Below are positions 36,145 through 46,674 of a DNA stretch of 64,000 nt, piece after piece. Positions within the stretch are counted from its first letter, which is position 1, and every line of letters begins with the position of its first letter. The translations under genes and the position numbers were made by a program. The notes under the pieces were generated by a model, which saw only the letters and a program-made list of their open reading frames with translations, ran no database searches and was not told the DNA's origin. The stretch is from contig NVQB01000001.1 of NCBI GenBank assembly GCA_002319075.1, positions 3,906,001 to 3,970,000 of the forward strand, given 5' to 3'. The DNA comes from Sphingobacteriaceae bacterium (lineage in GTDB: Bacteria; Bacteroidota; Bacteroidia; B-17B0; Aurantibacillaceae).

Positions 36145-36169
36145 CTTTTATATAGAACAAAGCTTCTTT

Positions 36170-38614
36170 TTAGTTAATTGGTTTCGCAAGGAAATCAACC
36201 ATAATTAGATCTTCTAATGTATAACGTTTACCATCTACAAAAGCTACGATCCAGGCATCTTTCTGACCTTTGTTAATGGCTTTCTGACGGTGAGCTTCGG
36301 CTTGTTTTAAAGTGGTAAAATCTTTTTGAGTGAAACGTGTTATGCCATCAGGATAAGAATCTGATTCTACTTTTCCTAAAGACTTAACCGCGCTTGCTGT
36401 GAAATTCTCTGGATTTCTGTAAGCCCCTACTTGTACTTTGAATACAATGTTGCTTGAGCAATAGTTTCCTGCAAGGGCCATCAGTTGTCTGTAGTTAGCA
36501 CCGTCATTCAGGCTTTTTCCTTTTAAATTTTCTAAATCAGGAAGATTACTGTTGCAGGGCCCTGACGAAGCTGGCGTAGAAGACTTATCGTTGTTGTAAG
36601 CAGTTTCTTCTTTAGGCTCAGCTGTTTTAGTAGTATTTTTCTTTGTGCTTGATTTCGGCGCCTTAGGTTCTTTCGTTTCTGTTGGTGCTTTCGTTTCCGT
36701 TGGCGCCTTCGTTTCTGTTTTAGGCGTTGAAGTTGTTGCTAAAGTTGGATCTTCGCCTTCAGCTTTGCTATCGAGTTTGCTTATCTCTGCATTTCTATCG
36801 GCTGGTGTAGTTGAAGTTGCCAGTGGATTTGTTCCTCCTGTAGGCGTTGTAGCTGGAGTTTCATCTTTCGGTGCTTGCGGAGCAGGAATGTCTTTGGGTG
36901 CTGCAGGATCTTCTGTTTTTGCAACCGGTTCTGTTTTTGGTTGTTTAACCGGAGCCTCTACTTTAACCGTAGTTTTTACTCCTGATTGTTTTGGTGGAAC
37001 TGAATTTGCTGCATAAGCTTGTGTATACATGTAAAAGTCTTTTACCAGTTCCATGTAACCTCCTATGTTTTCTACGTCAAGGTCTTCTTCAATGTAATCA
37101 AAGCCGTCTGCTATTACTTTAATGCGGTAAACAAATCCAGGACTAAGCGCCATTAAGTATTTACCGGTTTTGTTGTTTGCTGTAAACGGACCAATATTTT
37201 CTTTTTGTGCTGTCTTAATTACCTCTATTCTTGCTTCAATCGGACGATCATCTCCATAAACAGTTCCTTTAATTAGGGCTACAATTGGTTTCTCGCCTAA
37301 GATACCAGGCGTTACCATATAAATATCCTGCTCGCCTAATCCTCCCGAACCTGTTCTGTTACTACTGAAATAACCTTTATCACCTTTTGAGTTAATCACA
37401 TAATAACTGTCATCTTCAGTGGTGTTTAAGGGAATTCCCATGCTTTTTGGTTTGGTCCATTCGTTGCCTTCTTTAATGGAGAACATAATGTCATAACCTC
37501 CAATACTTTGGTGTCCCTGTGAACTGAAAAATAAAGTAATACCATCCGGGTGAATAAAAGGGGCATCGTCGTTGTAGGCTGTATTGATATTTGGTCCCAT
37601 GTTAACTGCCGGACCCCAGTCGCCATCAATGTTTTCACTTACCCAAATATCTCTTCCGCCGAAGCCTTCAGGACGTTCACTGGCGAAGTATAAGTACTTA
37701 CCGTCGGCCGAAATAGAGCAGGAACCCTCCCAGTAATCTACTGTATTAATGTTGCTGTTCAATGGAACCGGCGTAGTATATTCATTTCCTACAAGCTTAC
37801 TTACCAAAATGTCTCCAGGATTACTGCCCGTACTTAAGAACGTAAATAAGGTTTGTCCACTTGGAGAAATAGCAATGGCAGCATCGTAACCGTTAGTGTT
37901 AAGATTTTTCATTGTTTCCGGCTTGTTCCATTTTGTATCTGTTGCGTCGCGCGTCGACATCCAGATATCAGATAGAAAAACACCGTTTATAGGATCGGAT
38001 TGTAAAGCCGTATTTAATTTACCACCCATGCTTTTTGCACCGATGTAAGTAAAGATCATTTGCGACTCATCGGCAGTAATAATAGGTACCCCCTCTAATT
38101 CGTTAGTGTTAATAGGACCTCCGATATTTTTAATATCCGCGAATATCTTATTTTGCATTAAGTATTTTCCGTTCTCACAGTTTGCAAGCGTCAGATTTAC
38201 ATCGTCCAACAAAGCTTTATCTTCTTTTCTGGCGCTTTTTCCAAGAACCTCTACCAGGGGTTTTAATGTATTGATGGCGTCGTCAAATTTATAATTGCGG
38301 TGGTATGCTTTTCCAAGATAAACTTCTACCTCAAGGGTTTTATATTTCGCCTTCATGTCTTTGAAGATCTCAATGGCCCTATCTTTCTTGTCCGCGTAGT
38401 TCAGACAGCAGATCCCCAGCTTAAACTGGTAATCAATTTCTTTAGGGTACCTTGAATGTAATTTGTCGAAAATTTCGTAAGCCTTAACATATTGATGTGT
38501 GTTGAGAGCATCATAGCCCTGGTCTTCCAAAGTGCTTTTAGATTGAGCCTTGAGTTGACCCGCGAAAAGAAAAAGTACGAGCGCGGCAACGTAGTTAAAG
38601 GTTATTTTAGCCAT
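36170..38614 (-). CDS. TPR-PD40-SPOR envelope protein (PorE-like core, copy 2)
   Basis: The 814-residue protein is a paralogue of the product at 8895-11402, with the same order of parts. They are a signal peptide (1-23), a TPR-like region (YDALNTHQYVKAYEIFDKL onward, about 28-150) and PD40 repeats (about 180-430) with CSISADGKYLYFASERPEGF and APFIHPDGITLFFSSQG. A regulatory-like beta domain (about 445-515), a Pro/Thr/Lys linker with APTETKAPTETKEPKAPK (about 535-700) and a SPOR-like end (FKVQVGAYRNPENF to WIVAFVDGKRY, about 715-795) follow. As in copy 1, a SPOR-like domain stands where PorE has OmpA. A strong terminator follows. Function as an envelope scaffold bound to peptidoglycan is inferred. 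Confidence 0.87.
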   Translation of the reverse strand: MAKITFNYVAALVLFLFAGQLKAQSKSTLEDQGYDALNTHQYVKAYEIFDKLHSRYPKEIDYQFKLGICCLNYADKKDRAIEIFKDMKAKYKTLEVEVYLGKAYHRNYKFDDAINTLKPLVEVLGKSARKEDKALLDDVNLTLANCENGKYLMQNKIFADIKNIGGPINTNELEGVPIITADESQMIFTYIGAKSMGGKLNTALQSDPINGVFLSDIWMSTRDATDTKWNKPETMKNLNTNGYDAAIAISPSGQTLFTFLSTGSNPGDILVSKLVGNEYTTPVPLNSNINTVDYWEGSCSISADGKYLYFASERPEGFGGRDIWVSENIDGDWGPAVNMGPNINTAYNDDAPFIHPDGITLFFSSQGHQSIGGYDIMFSIKEGNEWTKPKSMGIPLNTTEDDSYYVINSKGDKGYFSSNRTGSGGLGEQDIYMVTPGILGEKPIVALIKGTVYGDDRPIEARIEVIKTAQKENIGPFTANNKTGKYLMALSPGFVYRIKVIADGFDYIEEDLDVENIGGYMELVKDFYMYTQAYAANSVPPKQSGVKTTVKVEAPVKQPKTEPVAKTEDPAAPKDIPAPQAPKDETPATTPTGGTNPLATSTTPADRNAEISKLDSKAEGEDPTLATTSTPKTETKAPTETKAPTETKEPKAPKSSTKKNTTKTAEPKEETAYNNDKSSTPASSGPCNSNLPDLENLKGKSLNDGANYRQLMALAGNYCSSNIVFKVQVGAYRNPENFTASAVKSLGKVESDSYPDGITRFTQKDFTTLKQAEAHRQKAINKGQKDAWIVAFVDGKRYTLEDLIMVDFLAKPIN

Positions 38615-38793
38615 GTCTATTGTTGTAAATAATTTCCCCTAAAATTTGCAATTAATGCGCAGTGAAAAGCGTTGCCTTAAACAAACTTATTAAGAGTGAC
38701 CTGTTTAATACCTTGAAAATGAGTGCTGGTGGGGCATTATTGCACTTTTAGCGAACTGTACTGCTGTTAAAATCCCCCGGAAGTGGTAGTGGA

Positions 38794-38821
38794 GTCAATA
38801 GTTTATAGTCAATAGTTTATA
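38794..38821. repeat. Exact tandem repeat of a 14-bp unit (GTCAATAGTTTATA x2)
   Basis: GTCAATAGTTTATA occurs twice without a gap, followed by a decayed third unit (ATTGATAGATTC). The same family is seen in the atpD-atpC spacer, including an 18-base exact match in reverse orientation. Confidence 0.85.
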
Positions 38822-38868
38822 ATTGATAGATTCGGCGGTACGGGTTCTGCCTGTTGACTATCGGCTAA

Positions 38869-39468
38869 TTACCAACTGCAATTGCAGGGCGGACTAAAGA
38901 AAATAATTGTCTGCGGTAGCATCTCTTGAATAGTATTCTGATGAACCTGCGGAATCAAAATATTTCTAAGATCCATGATCCTTAAATTTTTTAATTTGGA
39001 CATTGTCTCAGGAAAAAACTCTAAGTTGTTACTCCAAAGATCAGCAACCTCCAGGCGTTCCAGATCTCCAAAAGTATAAGGTATTACTGTTAACTCGTTT
39101 TGATTGACATTTAGAAAACGAAGGTTTTTCATCTCCCCAATATTTTTAGGAAGCATTTTTAAACCATTTTTGCTTATAATAAGGTGTTGAAGGTCTTTAA
39201 AAATAACGATAGAGTCTGGAAGTTCTTCAATGTTGTTTTTACTTAAATCGAGGTACTGCAAATTTTTAAACTTGTAAATTTCTTTTGGAAATGAATCGTA
39301 CTTTTTTTTACGAAGTATCAATTTAATAACGTTGTCAGGATCAGCCAAAGCTTCTTTCATATCATCAAACTCAGCATAGTTGGCAAGAGTCATAGAATCA
39401 AGCAGAACCTGGGAAAAGGAGCATGCAGAAAGCATCACAAAAAAAAGGAGACTAAGTTTTTTTATCAT
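38869..39468 (-). CDS. Leucine-rich repeat protein, probably a lipoprotein
   Basis: The 199-residue protein starts with MIKKLSLLFFVMLSACSFSQ. The LSAC segment is a possible lipobox with Cys16, although SFSQ could also be a signal-peptidase I site. It then has about five leucine-rich repeats with the pattern LxxLxLSxNxIxxLPxxIxxxxxL (about 65-180). The C-terminus ends in PPCNCSW, an odd Cys-rich tail. LRR proteins bind other proteins, and no partner is apparent. The start overlaps the end of ribF (ATGA type), so the two are translated from one mRNA. Confidence 0.8.
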   Translation of the reverse strand: MIKKLSLLFFVMLSACSFSQVLLDSMTLANYAEFDDMKEALADPDNVIKLILRKKKYDSFPKEIYKFKNLQYLDLSKNNIEELPDSIVIFKDLQHLIISKNGLKMLPKNIGEMKNLRFLNVNQNELTVIPYTFGDLERLEVADLWSNNLEFFPETMSKLKNLRIMDLRNILIPQVHQNTIQEMLPQTIIFFSPPCNCSW

Positions 39469-40403
39469 GAGTAAGCAGGTATTAATTTTAAACTGGTTTC
39501 TTTGTCCAGGTCAATTGCCTCAATTAATTGAGTTAAGTTAGCAAACTTTTTCTCATCCCGTAAACGTTTTAGAAAATTTAGCTTTATAGTTTTGCCGTAA
39601 ATCTCAGCATCAAAGTCGAAAATATTTACCTCTAATTTTACCTGGCTATCCGAATCGGTTGTTGGATTTAGTCCTATACTCATCATGCCAAAATATTTTT
39701 CGCCGGCCAAAATAACTTCCACAAAATACACGCCAATTTTTGGAATGATCTTTTCTTCTCCTTCGGGTTTTATGTTTGCCGTAGGATAACCCAGGGTGCG
39801 TCCTAACTGTTTGCCTTTTACTACAACACCGCTTAAAGAAAAGGGGTGACCCAGAAATTCGTTGGCTTGCTCAATGTGGCCTTCTTCAAGGCATTTCCTT
39901 ATTTTTGTGCTGCTAATGGCAATGTGATCAATATCTATAGCGCTAATTTCTTCAACAGTAAAAGAACCATCATGAGCTATCTCTTTTAAAGTACTGATGT
40001 CGCCGCTTCTGTTTTTACCAAATTTATGATCATAGCCAATTACCAGATACTTTACGTTTAAACTGCGCAACAAAACCTCCTCAATATAAAAAGGGGAATC
40101 TGTCTCCGAAAATTTTTTAGTGAAGGGATAAACAACAGTCACGTCTACACCATATTTATCAAGGAGTTCAAGCTTTTCATCTATAAGTGTGATCAGCTTT
40201 AAATCTTTTTGCTCGGGAAATAATACTTTACGGGGATGAGGTTCAAAAGTAAGTACAACGGTTTTCAGTCCGGTCTTCTCTTTGAGTTCTTTCAAACGCG
40301 TTAAAATTTTTTGGTGACCAAAATGCACGCCGTCAAAAGTACCGATGGTTACAATGGTAGGCGACTCTATGCGAAAATGTTCTGTGTTTTGTATGGTAAG
40401 CAC
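39465..40403 (-). CDS. ribF: Bifunctional riboflavin kinase/FAD synthetase
   Basis: The 312-residue enzyme turns riboflavin into FMN and FAD. The N-terminal nucleotidyltransferase domain has VTIGTFDGVHFGHQKIL (about 18-34), VLTFEPHPRKVL and ISSTKIRKCLEEG. The C-terminal kinase domain has GVVVKGKQLGRTLGYPTANI and GVYFVEVILAGEKYFGMMSIG. Both domains are complete and the length is usual. The stop codon region overlaps the start of the LRR gene downstream. Confidence 0.96.
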   Translation of the reverse strand: MLTIQNTEHFRIESPTIVTIGTFDGVHFGHQKILTRLKELKEKTGLKTVVLTFEPHPRKVLFPEQKDLKLITLIDEKLELLDKYGVDVTVVYPFTKKFSETDSPFYIEEVLLRSLNVKYLVIGYDHKFGKNRSGDISTLKEIAHDGSFTVEEISAIDIDHIAISSTKIRKCLEEGHIEQANEFLGHPFSLSGVVVKGKQLGRTLGYPTANIKPEGEEKIIPKIGVYFVEVILAGEKYFGMMSIGLNPTTDSDSQVKLEVNIFDFDAEIYGKTIKLNFLKRLRDEKKFANLTQLIEAIDLDKETSLKLIPAYS

Positions 40404-40470
40404 ACTACAAGTTTACGAAAAAATGCCCGATTAGTAAAAAGCTGCTAGCAGACGCATTTAATTAAAATCA

Positions 40471-40496
40471 AAAGGCGATTCGACTGAACCGCCTTT
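40471..40496 (-). terminator. Hairpin after the T9SS PKD gene
   Basis: AAAGGCG (40471-40477) pairs with CGCCTTT (40490-40496), 20 bases past the stop at 40517. The following stretch on the minus strand is only moderately T-rich, so this is a weaker call. Confidence 0.5.
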
Positions 40497-40516
40497 CGTA
40501 AAAAAACAATTTGAAT

Positions 40517-42382
40517 TTATTCCGTCTTTACCAACCTGGTAATTTTTGAACTACTACCACTTGTCGATTTCACAAAATAAATGCCTTCTTTAAAGGAATG
40601 AATCTCGGCGTTGTGAGAACCTGCATTATAAGATCGTTCGAGCACTACCTGACCAAGGGCATTTGTAATAATTACTTTTACATCTTTGTCTGTTTCTATG
40701 GTTAAATTTCCATTCGTCGGATTCGGATAAACTTTGAAAAAGGTATCTGAAGCATCGTCTGATTCTATACCGGTACATTTGGCAACCGTAATTTTGAAAG
40801 GTTGTACAACTTTGCAGGGATTAGGTCCCATACCGTAAGCAGTAACCGTGTAGGTAGTAGTTACAGTGGTTGTTAAAGTTATGGTAGGCGTAGTGGCCCC
40901 GGTACTCCACGAATAAGAGGAGGCCCCTGCGGCCGTATACGTCCTTACGTCCTTGGCGCATACGGTAGAAAAACCGCTGAAGGTAAACGACAATGCCGAA
41001 ACCGTTAGTGGCACCCTGACAGTATCAGTGCTGCAGCTATAATTTAAAGCCAGTTTCACCGTATAAGTTCCACCCGCAGAAAAAGTATGACTCGGATTTG
41101 CAAGAGTGGAGGTATTATTAAAAGAGGAGTTAAGATCTCCAAAATCCCAGGCATAGCTCACTACGGGATTAGTAGCGAACGAACAACCTGAAGCTACGGT
41201 GCCCTGCGGCGCTGGTGGAGAAAAATCCACGTTCTGGCAACTTGCAGTAAAAGTAAATGGAGTGGAAGGTTGCTTGAAAAAGCTATTGATGAAATTAGGA
41301 AGTCCCAATGTTGATGTGTCCTGGCCTAGCGATAAGCCTGTGTTGGTAAAGTTACAGGACGCTCCAGCATTGTTAGGAGAACTAATAAGGCTTAGAAAAG
41401 GAACAAACATTCTTGCAATATATATTTTTCCATCTGTGGCTAATTGAAAAGAACCTGTGTAATCGTTGGTAGTAGTCATTGTAACCCTTGAAGCAATGAT
41501 GGCGGTGTTAGATCCTGCGCAAAGATCCCATTGAAAAAGTTCAGGTACTGTTACCCTCCCACTGTAAAATTTAGTTCCGTCAGGCGAAAATTCACACCCG
41601 TAATTAGATGTGGCAGAGTGAAGCATAAATCCATTAGACACCATTCCTGTTAATGCATCGAAATCATGCATCTCCACTGGCCCTGCAGATCCATCGTAAA
41701 TGGTAAGACCTAACTTTTTGCCGTTAGGGGATACTTTCATTTGGCCTATGGTTCTTCCATTGGCTCCATTTACAGCCGCTCCTGAAGCGGATACAATAGG
41801 AGTAAGACTTACTCCTGCAGCCGTTACCAGGTAGCTTTTAAAGTTAGCAGAGTTCCATTCGTGAGTTACAACCCAGATGTCGCTGCCGTTGCAATGCGCT
41901 ATGGCGGTCATCTTTTCACAACTGGGAGTATATAAACTATAATTCTTCACCGTAACAGAACCCATACCTGCAGCCAGCGTAAGGTCCACTTCCGAATACC
42001 TAAAACCGTTAACACCTGCGGTTTGTTCTAACGTAAATACATAATAAGTAGTCTGACTCCCCGGTTTCTTTACAATGATCGAAGACTGGGTGCTCGAACC
42101 ATTTCCCATCAGGCCCGTTCCGTTTGCCATTATTGCATGAGCCTGGTTGTAAACTGTTATACCGTCTGTGTAAAAAAGCAGGTTGCCGGTGGCATCTGAA
42201 ATGCTTGCCGAGCCCTCGTCGGTTCGCATGGCGCCATTGTTGAGCACCGTGGGCGGACTTGTAGCAAAATTTAAACCGGCGTTATATCCAAAATACCATT
42301 TCTGAGCTTCGAATTGTGAAAATAAAATACACGGTACAATGAGTAGAAGCGTAAGTAAGGAGGTTTTGGAATAGATTTTCAT
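40517..42382 (-). CDS. T9SS-secreted protein with propeller-like and PKD domains
   Basis: The 621-residue product has a signal peptide (ends about residue 22, LFSQ). The N-terminal AQKWYFGYNAGLNFATSPPT opens a seven-bladed-propeller-like region (about 25-370) with QMKVSPNGKKLGLTIYDG and FSPDGTKFYSG segments. Then come a PKD domain (SYAWDFGDLNSSFNNTS, about 410-470), an Ig-like segment and a T9SS sorting domain starting FFKVYPNPTNGNLTIE (about 545-621). Proteins opening with QxWYFGxxAGLDF are frequent T9SS cargo of unknown ligand. It is monocistronic. Confidence 0.88.
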   Translation of the reverse strand: MKIYSKTSLLTLLLIVPCILFSQFEAQKWYFGYNAGLNFATSPPTVLNNGAMRTDEGSASISDATGNLLFYTDGITVYNQAHAIMANGTGLMGNGSSTQSSIIVKKPGSQTTYYVFTLEQTAGVNGFRYSEVDLTLAAGMGSVTVKNYSLYTPSCEKMTAIAHCNGSDIWVVTHEWNSANFKSYLVTAAGVSLTPIVSASGAAVNGANGRTIGQMKVSPNGKKLGLTIYDGSAGPVEMHDFDALTGMVSNGFMLHSATSNYGCEFSPDGTKFYSGRVTVPELFQWDLCAGSNTAIIASRVTMTTTNDYTGSFQLATDGKIYIARMFVPFLSLISSPNNAGASCNFTNTGLSLGQDTSTLGLPNFINSFFKQPSTPFTFTASCQNVDFSPPAPQGTVASGCSFATNPVVSYAWDFGDLNSSFNNTSTLANPSHTFSAGGTYTVKLALNYSCSTDTVRVPLTVSALSFTFSGFSTVCAKDVRTYTAAGASSYSWSTGATTPTITLTTTVTTTYTVTAYGMGPNPCKVVQPFKITVAKCTGIESDDASDTFFKVYPNPTNGNLTIETDKDVKVIITNALGQVVLERSYNAGSHNAEIHSFKEGIYFVKSTSGSSSKITRLVKTE

Positions 42383-42478
42383 TTAAAAATAGAGATTAGG
42401 ATGTGATGTAGGCTTACTTTCTGTTAAAAACCCCTTAATAAATACCTACTTTTTGTTTAGAAATTAAGATTAAAACAC

Positions 42479-42486
42479 TACCTTTG
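42479..42486 (+). promoter_or_regulatory. -7 element of atpD (TACCTTTG)
   Basis: TACCTTTG fits TAnnTTTG exactly, with a TTG at 42453-42455 as possible -33 box (23-base spacing). The predicted start of transcription is about 20 bases before the ATG at 42513. Confidence 0.65.
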
Positions 42487-42509
42487 CGCCGTTAAAAACT
42501 AAGAATTAA

Positions 42510-44020
<1,511 letters not shown>

Positions 44021-44021
<1 letters not shown>

Positions 44022-44100
44022 TCAATAGTTGATACTTGATAGTAAGAAGTAATAGTTTTTGGTTAGTAGTTTTAAGCTATTGACTATAAACTATAAACTA
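44021..44100. repeat. Degenerate 14-bp repeat array between atpD and atpC
   Basis: Units at 44021 (GTCAATAGTTGATA), 44035 (CTTGATAGTAAGAA), 44049 (GTAATAGTTTTTGG) and 44063 (TTAGTAGTTTTAAG) follow at a 14-base period. The reverse-oriented CTATTGACTATAAACTAT comes next (from 44077). GTCAATAG at 44021-44028 and CTATTGAC at 44077-44084 can pair, so the mRNA may fold into a hairpin between the two cistrons. The first base of the array is the last base of the atpD stop. Confidence 0.75.
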
Positions 44101-44113
44101 AAAGTTTAAAAAT

Positions 44114-44350
44114 ATGAAATTAGAAATCATTACACCTGATAAAATGTTATTTGAAGGTGATATTAAGTCGGCGGTTTTTCCGGGCAGCGAAGGTAGCTTT
44201 GGCGTTTTAGACAACCATGCGCCTATGATCGCAACTTTAAAAGCCGGAAGGATTGAAATTATCGCAAGCAACAGTTCACTTCATGAGTTTTCTGTTAAAG
44301 GCGGAGTTGTTGAAGTTCTAAAAAACAAAGTTGTTGTTTTAGCCGAGTAG
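44114..44350 (+). CDS. atpC: F1 ATP synthase subunit epsilon (short form)
   Basis: The 78-residue protein corresponds to the N-terminal beta-sandwich of the epsilon subunit (LEIITPDKMLFEGDIKSAVFPG, GSFGVLDNHAPMIATLKAG). The C-terminal helical hairpin that inhibits ATP hydrolysis in E. coli and Bacillus is missing. Such short epsilon subunits occur in Bacteroidota. The beta-sandwich is enough for contact with gamma and the c-ring, so self-inhibition by the C-terminal arm should not exist here. It is the second gene after atpD and ends before a strong terminator. Confidence 0.95.
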   Translation: MKLEIITPDKMLFEGDIKSAVFPGSEGSFGVLDNHAPMIATLKAGRIEIIASNSSLHEFSVKGGVVEVLKNKVVVLAE

Positions 44351-44386
44351 TCGACGAAACTTAAATAGTTTTAATAAAAAATTCCC

Positions 44387-44421
44387 GGGACATAAAGTTC
44401 CGGGAATTTTTGTTTTTTGAG
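44387..44421 (+). terminator. Terminator after atpC
   Basis: AAAAATTCCCGG (44387-44398) pairs with CCGGGAATTTTT (44410-44421), with an 11-base loop, followed by a T-rich tract. It lies 36 bases after the atpC stop. Confidence 0.85.
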
Positions 44422-44753
44422 AAAGCAATTAGACCAATACAGGATGTTGCATGACAAAAACTTAATTTACTTAGATTAAGAAGTTAATTCTATCGTCGGA
44501 TATAATTCAAATCATTCTAAAACCTTCTTTCGACGAAGGCTTTAAATTGCAGGTTAAAGAATTGTTTATCGCCTGCCAATCCTAAATATTCTCCTTCTGA
44601 AAAAAAATTAAACTTCTTTCTGAAATTAACTTCTCATAAAGTTTTAGCCCAATCTGACTTTGTAGCTGACGAATGAATGAGTTAAGCCTATGGCAACGTT
44701 ATCATCATCGTTTGAGTACCTGTTTACAGCTCCTTCTTCTATTTCAGGCTCTG

Positions 44754-44761
44754 TATATTTG
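44754..44761 (+). promoter_or_regulatory. -7 element TATATTTG before the T9SS gene
   Basis: TATATTTG fits TAnnTTTG and would start transcription about 20 bases before ATG 44787. It rules out the upstream in-frame ATG at 44673 as the normal start. Confidence 0.55.
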
Positions 44762-44786
44762 TTTTGAACCCCCTAATCTCCAGGAC

Positions 44787-46556
44787 ATGAAACAAACTTT
44801 ACTAGCCATTACATTTGCATGTCTTTTTACTTTTTCGTCTAAAAGTCAGTTTAATTATTCTTCTATTTGGGTGGCCTATCCCCCTGGATATGAGCTCACT
44901 TCTGGTTTCGCTACGAAACAAAAGCCAGGGTATTTTTGGATTGGTTACATGCCCACCGTTCAAAATATTCAAACCACCTGGTACATCAACAAAAATTTTT
45001 CTATTCTTGGCGCTGGTCCTTCTTCCATGTCTGTTTCTTACAAAGTATTCGATGCTTCTGCTTGTATTCCAGGAGCTCCGTTGAGCCAGGTTTTAACCGG
45101 TAATGGAGTTTCCGCAATTGAAACAAATGGCGCTAATGGGTTTCGCTATGCCATAGCAGGTTCTTACGACAAAGCGTGTTATTTCACGGCTATCGACACT
45201 GCAGGTAATGTACTTGCGGCTGTATCTTACCCTTTTCCTTATCTTCCAACAGGTTTATACCCTGCACCTTCAAAACCTCTTATCGTGGAATCTGACACCC
45301 CCGGTGAATTTTACATTTGCGGGTGTTTTGAATCGAAAATATACGTTCTTAAAGTAAATTCGGCGGGAGCTATTCTGTGGTCGTCGTTTTATGCGCTGGG
45401 ACTGGGCGTCGATGCCAAAGATATTATGGCAGACCCTTACATGCCCGGACATTTTATCGTTGTGGGTCAAACAACCACTTTGTTACTCGATAAACAAGGC
45501 GTTTTTATGCGTTTAAACGGCATGACAGGAAATGTTATCATGACCAAAACCTTTGGCGACTATGGCATTCAGGAAGAATTTGGAACGGTTGTCGAAGCCC
45601 ATGCTGCTACTACTTCGGGGGGAGCAGGTTTTATACTCGGCGGACAAAGACATTTTTTAAATGCTTCTGAAAAACCCTGGATACTTAAAATAAGTCCGCA
45701 AGGAACTATCGTTTGGAGCTATTTACCCTTGACTTCCGCCGGCACCAGGGGCGCCGTGGTAGATGTTACAGAGCGTTTAAATACGTTTAATAACTACGAA
45801 TATTATGCGTTATTAGATTCGGATGCGGGATTACATGTGCTTAAATTAGATTATTCAGGACAACCCTTTCCAACATCTTCACCTAACGCACTTCACAACG
45901 AATTTATTTATAACCTTTCTTCTTCTCTTCCCCCAAAAGCTGCAAGCATTTCATATATCGACAACGCAGCTTCCAACAGCAATGCCGGAATTCAGGTATT
46001 TGGTACTTCCTCACACTGGCCTGGATTTTCAAGTAGCTATGTAGTGAGTGCTTATTTTAACGGAGAAATAAATTGTTATCCTACCCTTACAACTATGCAG
46101 GGCATGGGTCAGGGTTCGCTGGTTAGCTATAATGCTTTAGTTACAAGATTCGGTTCTTTTGCAGCTTGTACTAATTTTCAGGTACAAAGTTTTATTATAG
46201 GGGCAGGTATTAATTTTCCCTGTTCAGGTTTTTTAAGTTCAGGTAGCAATCAGCGTTCTATTTCAGCTACTTCTGATCTTCCGGAAAATAAAATGGAGAA
46301 TTTTTCTGTTTTCCCGAATCCGACTCAGCATAAAGCTACCCTTAATTATTCAGCTTCCGATAATAGCAAAACAACGATAGCTCTTTATAATCTTGTTGGC
46401 GAATTAATCTGGAACAAAACGCTTGAAATTGCCACTGCCGGTACCTTTCAGGAAGAAATAGATTTTAATGCGCTTAACATTCAAAAAGGAATTTACATTG
46501 CAATCTGCAACAGCAATGGCAAAAACTACAAGCAAAAAATAGTTTATACCAACTAG
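44787..46556 (+). CDS. T9SS-secreted protein of unknown function
   Basis: From ATG 44787 the product has 589 residues with a signal peptide (MKQTLLAITFACLFTFSSKS). The open frame reaches back to 44673, but those 38 residues would displace the signal peptide, and a -7 promoter element lies between. The middle part has propeller-like repeats (PLIVESDTPGEFYICGCFES, GFILGGQRHF and similar), comparable to the secreted propeller protein at 5767. The last 80 residues (FSVFPNPTQHKATLNYSASD to IVYTN) form a T9SS type A sorting domain. It is monocistronic, with a terminator at 46581. Confidence 0.85.
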   Translation: MKQTLLAITFACLFTFSSKSQFNYSSIWVAYPPGYELTSGFATKQKPGYFWIGYMPTVQNIQTTWYINKNFSILGAGPSSMSVSYKVFDASACIPGAPLSQVLTGNGVSAIETNGANGFRYAIAGSYDKACYFTAIDTAGNVLAAVSYPFPYLPTGLYPAPSKPLIVESDTPGEFYICGCFESKIYVLKVNSAGAILWSSFYALGLGVDAKDIMADPYMPGHFIVVGQTTTLLLDKQGVFMRLNGMTGNVIMTKTFGDYGIQEEFGTVVEAHAATTSGGAGFILGGQRHFLNASEKPWILKISPQGTIVWSYLPLTSAGTRGAVVDVTERLNTFNNYEYYALLDSDAGLHVLKLDYSGQPFPTSSPNALHNEFIYNLSSSLPPKAASISYIDNAASNSNAGIQVFGTSSHWPGFSSSYVVSAYFNGEINCYPTLTTMQGMGQGSLVSYNALVTRFGSFAACTNFQVQSFIIGAGINFPCSGFLSSGSNQRSISATSDLPENKMENFSVFPNPTQHKATLNYSASDNSKTTIALYNLVGELIWNKTLEIATAGTFQEEIDFNALNIQKGIYIAICNSNGKNYKQKIVYTN

Positions 46557-46580
46557 AAACACCTGGTACTATTGAGAAGA

Positions 46581-46610
46581 AAAACCCAGGAATTATTCCT
46601 GGGTTTTTTG
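46581..46610 (+). terminator. Terminator after the T9SS gene
   Basis: AAAACCCAGGAA (46581-46592) pairs with TTCCTGGGTTTT (46596-46607) around a TTA loop and continues into T residues. It is 24 bases after the stop codon. Confidence 0.85.
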
Positions 46611-46674
46611 CTTAAAAAATAATGCAAGCATAACAAAGCTTCTTTGTAAATATTCGCAATCATTAGTTACATTA

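Larger units (their letters stand above)
35821..36169. other. Intergenic region with degenerate repeats, a palindrome and a terminator
   Basis: The first part contains decayed repeat text (ACGCAGAT, CACAGATTTCACA, TAATCTGAGTAATCT, ATCAGCGAAATCAGCGTC). Such phrases recall the degenerate CGCAGATT/ATCAGCG intergenic repeats often met in Bacteroidota. The palindrome at 35840-35859 interrupts the first of these phrases. The right end carries the terminator of the minus-strand envelope gene. No gene is visible. Confidence 0.6.
44351..44786. other. Intergenic region with atpC terminator and T9SS gene promoter
   Basis: The left end has the terminator at 44386-44421. From 44422 to about 44750 it is AT-rich with no convincing gene. 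The open frame upstream of 44787 (from 44673) has no coding character and lies before the promoter, so I regard it as non-coding. The right end holds TATATTTG at 44754-44761. Confidence 0.6.

Noticed and set aside
36645-37016. 123-residue plus-strand frame opposite the PD40-SPOR gene
   Set aside because: It is the antisense of the Pro/Thr/Lys linker, with Val/Gly/Ser-rich low complexity and no independent support.
44673-44786. N-terminal extension of the T9SS gene from the ATG at 44673
   Set aside because: It would precede the signal peptide by 38 residues and lies upstream of the TATATTTG promoter element.
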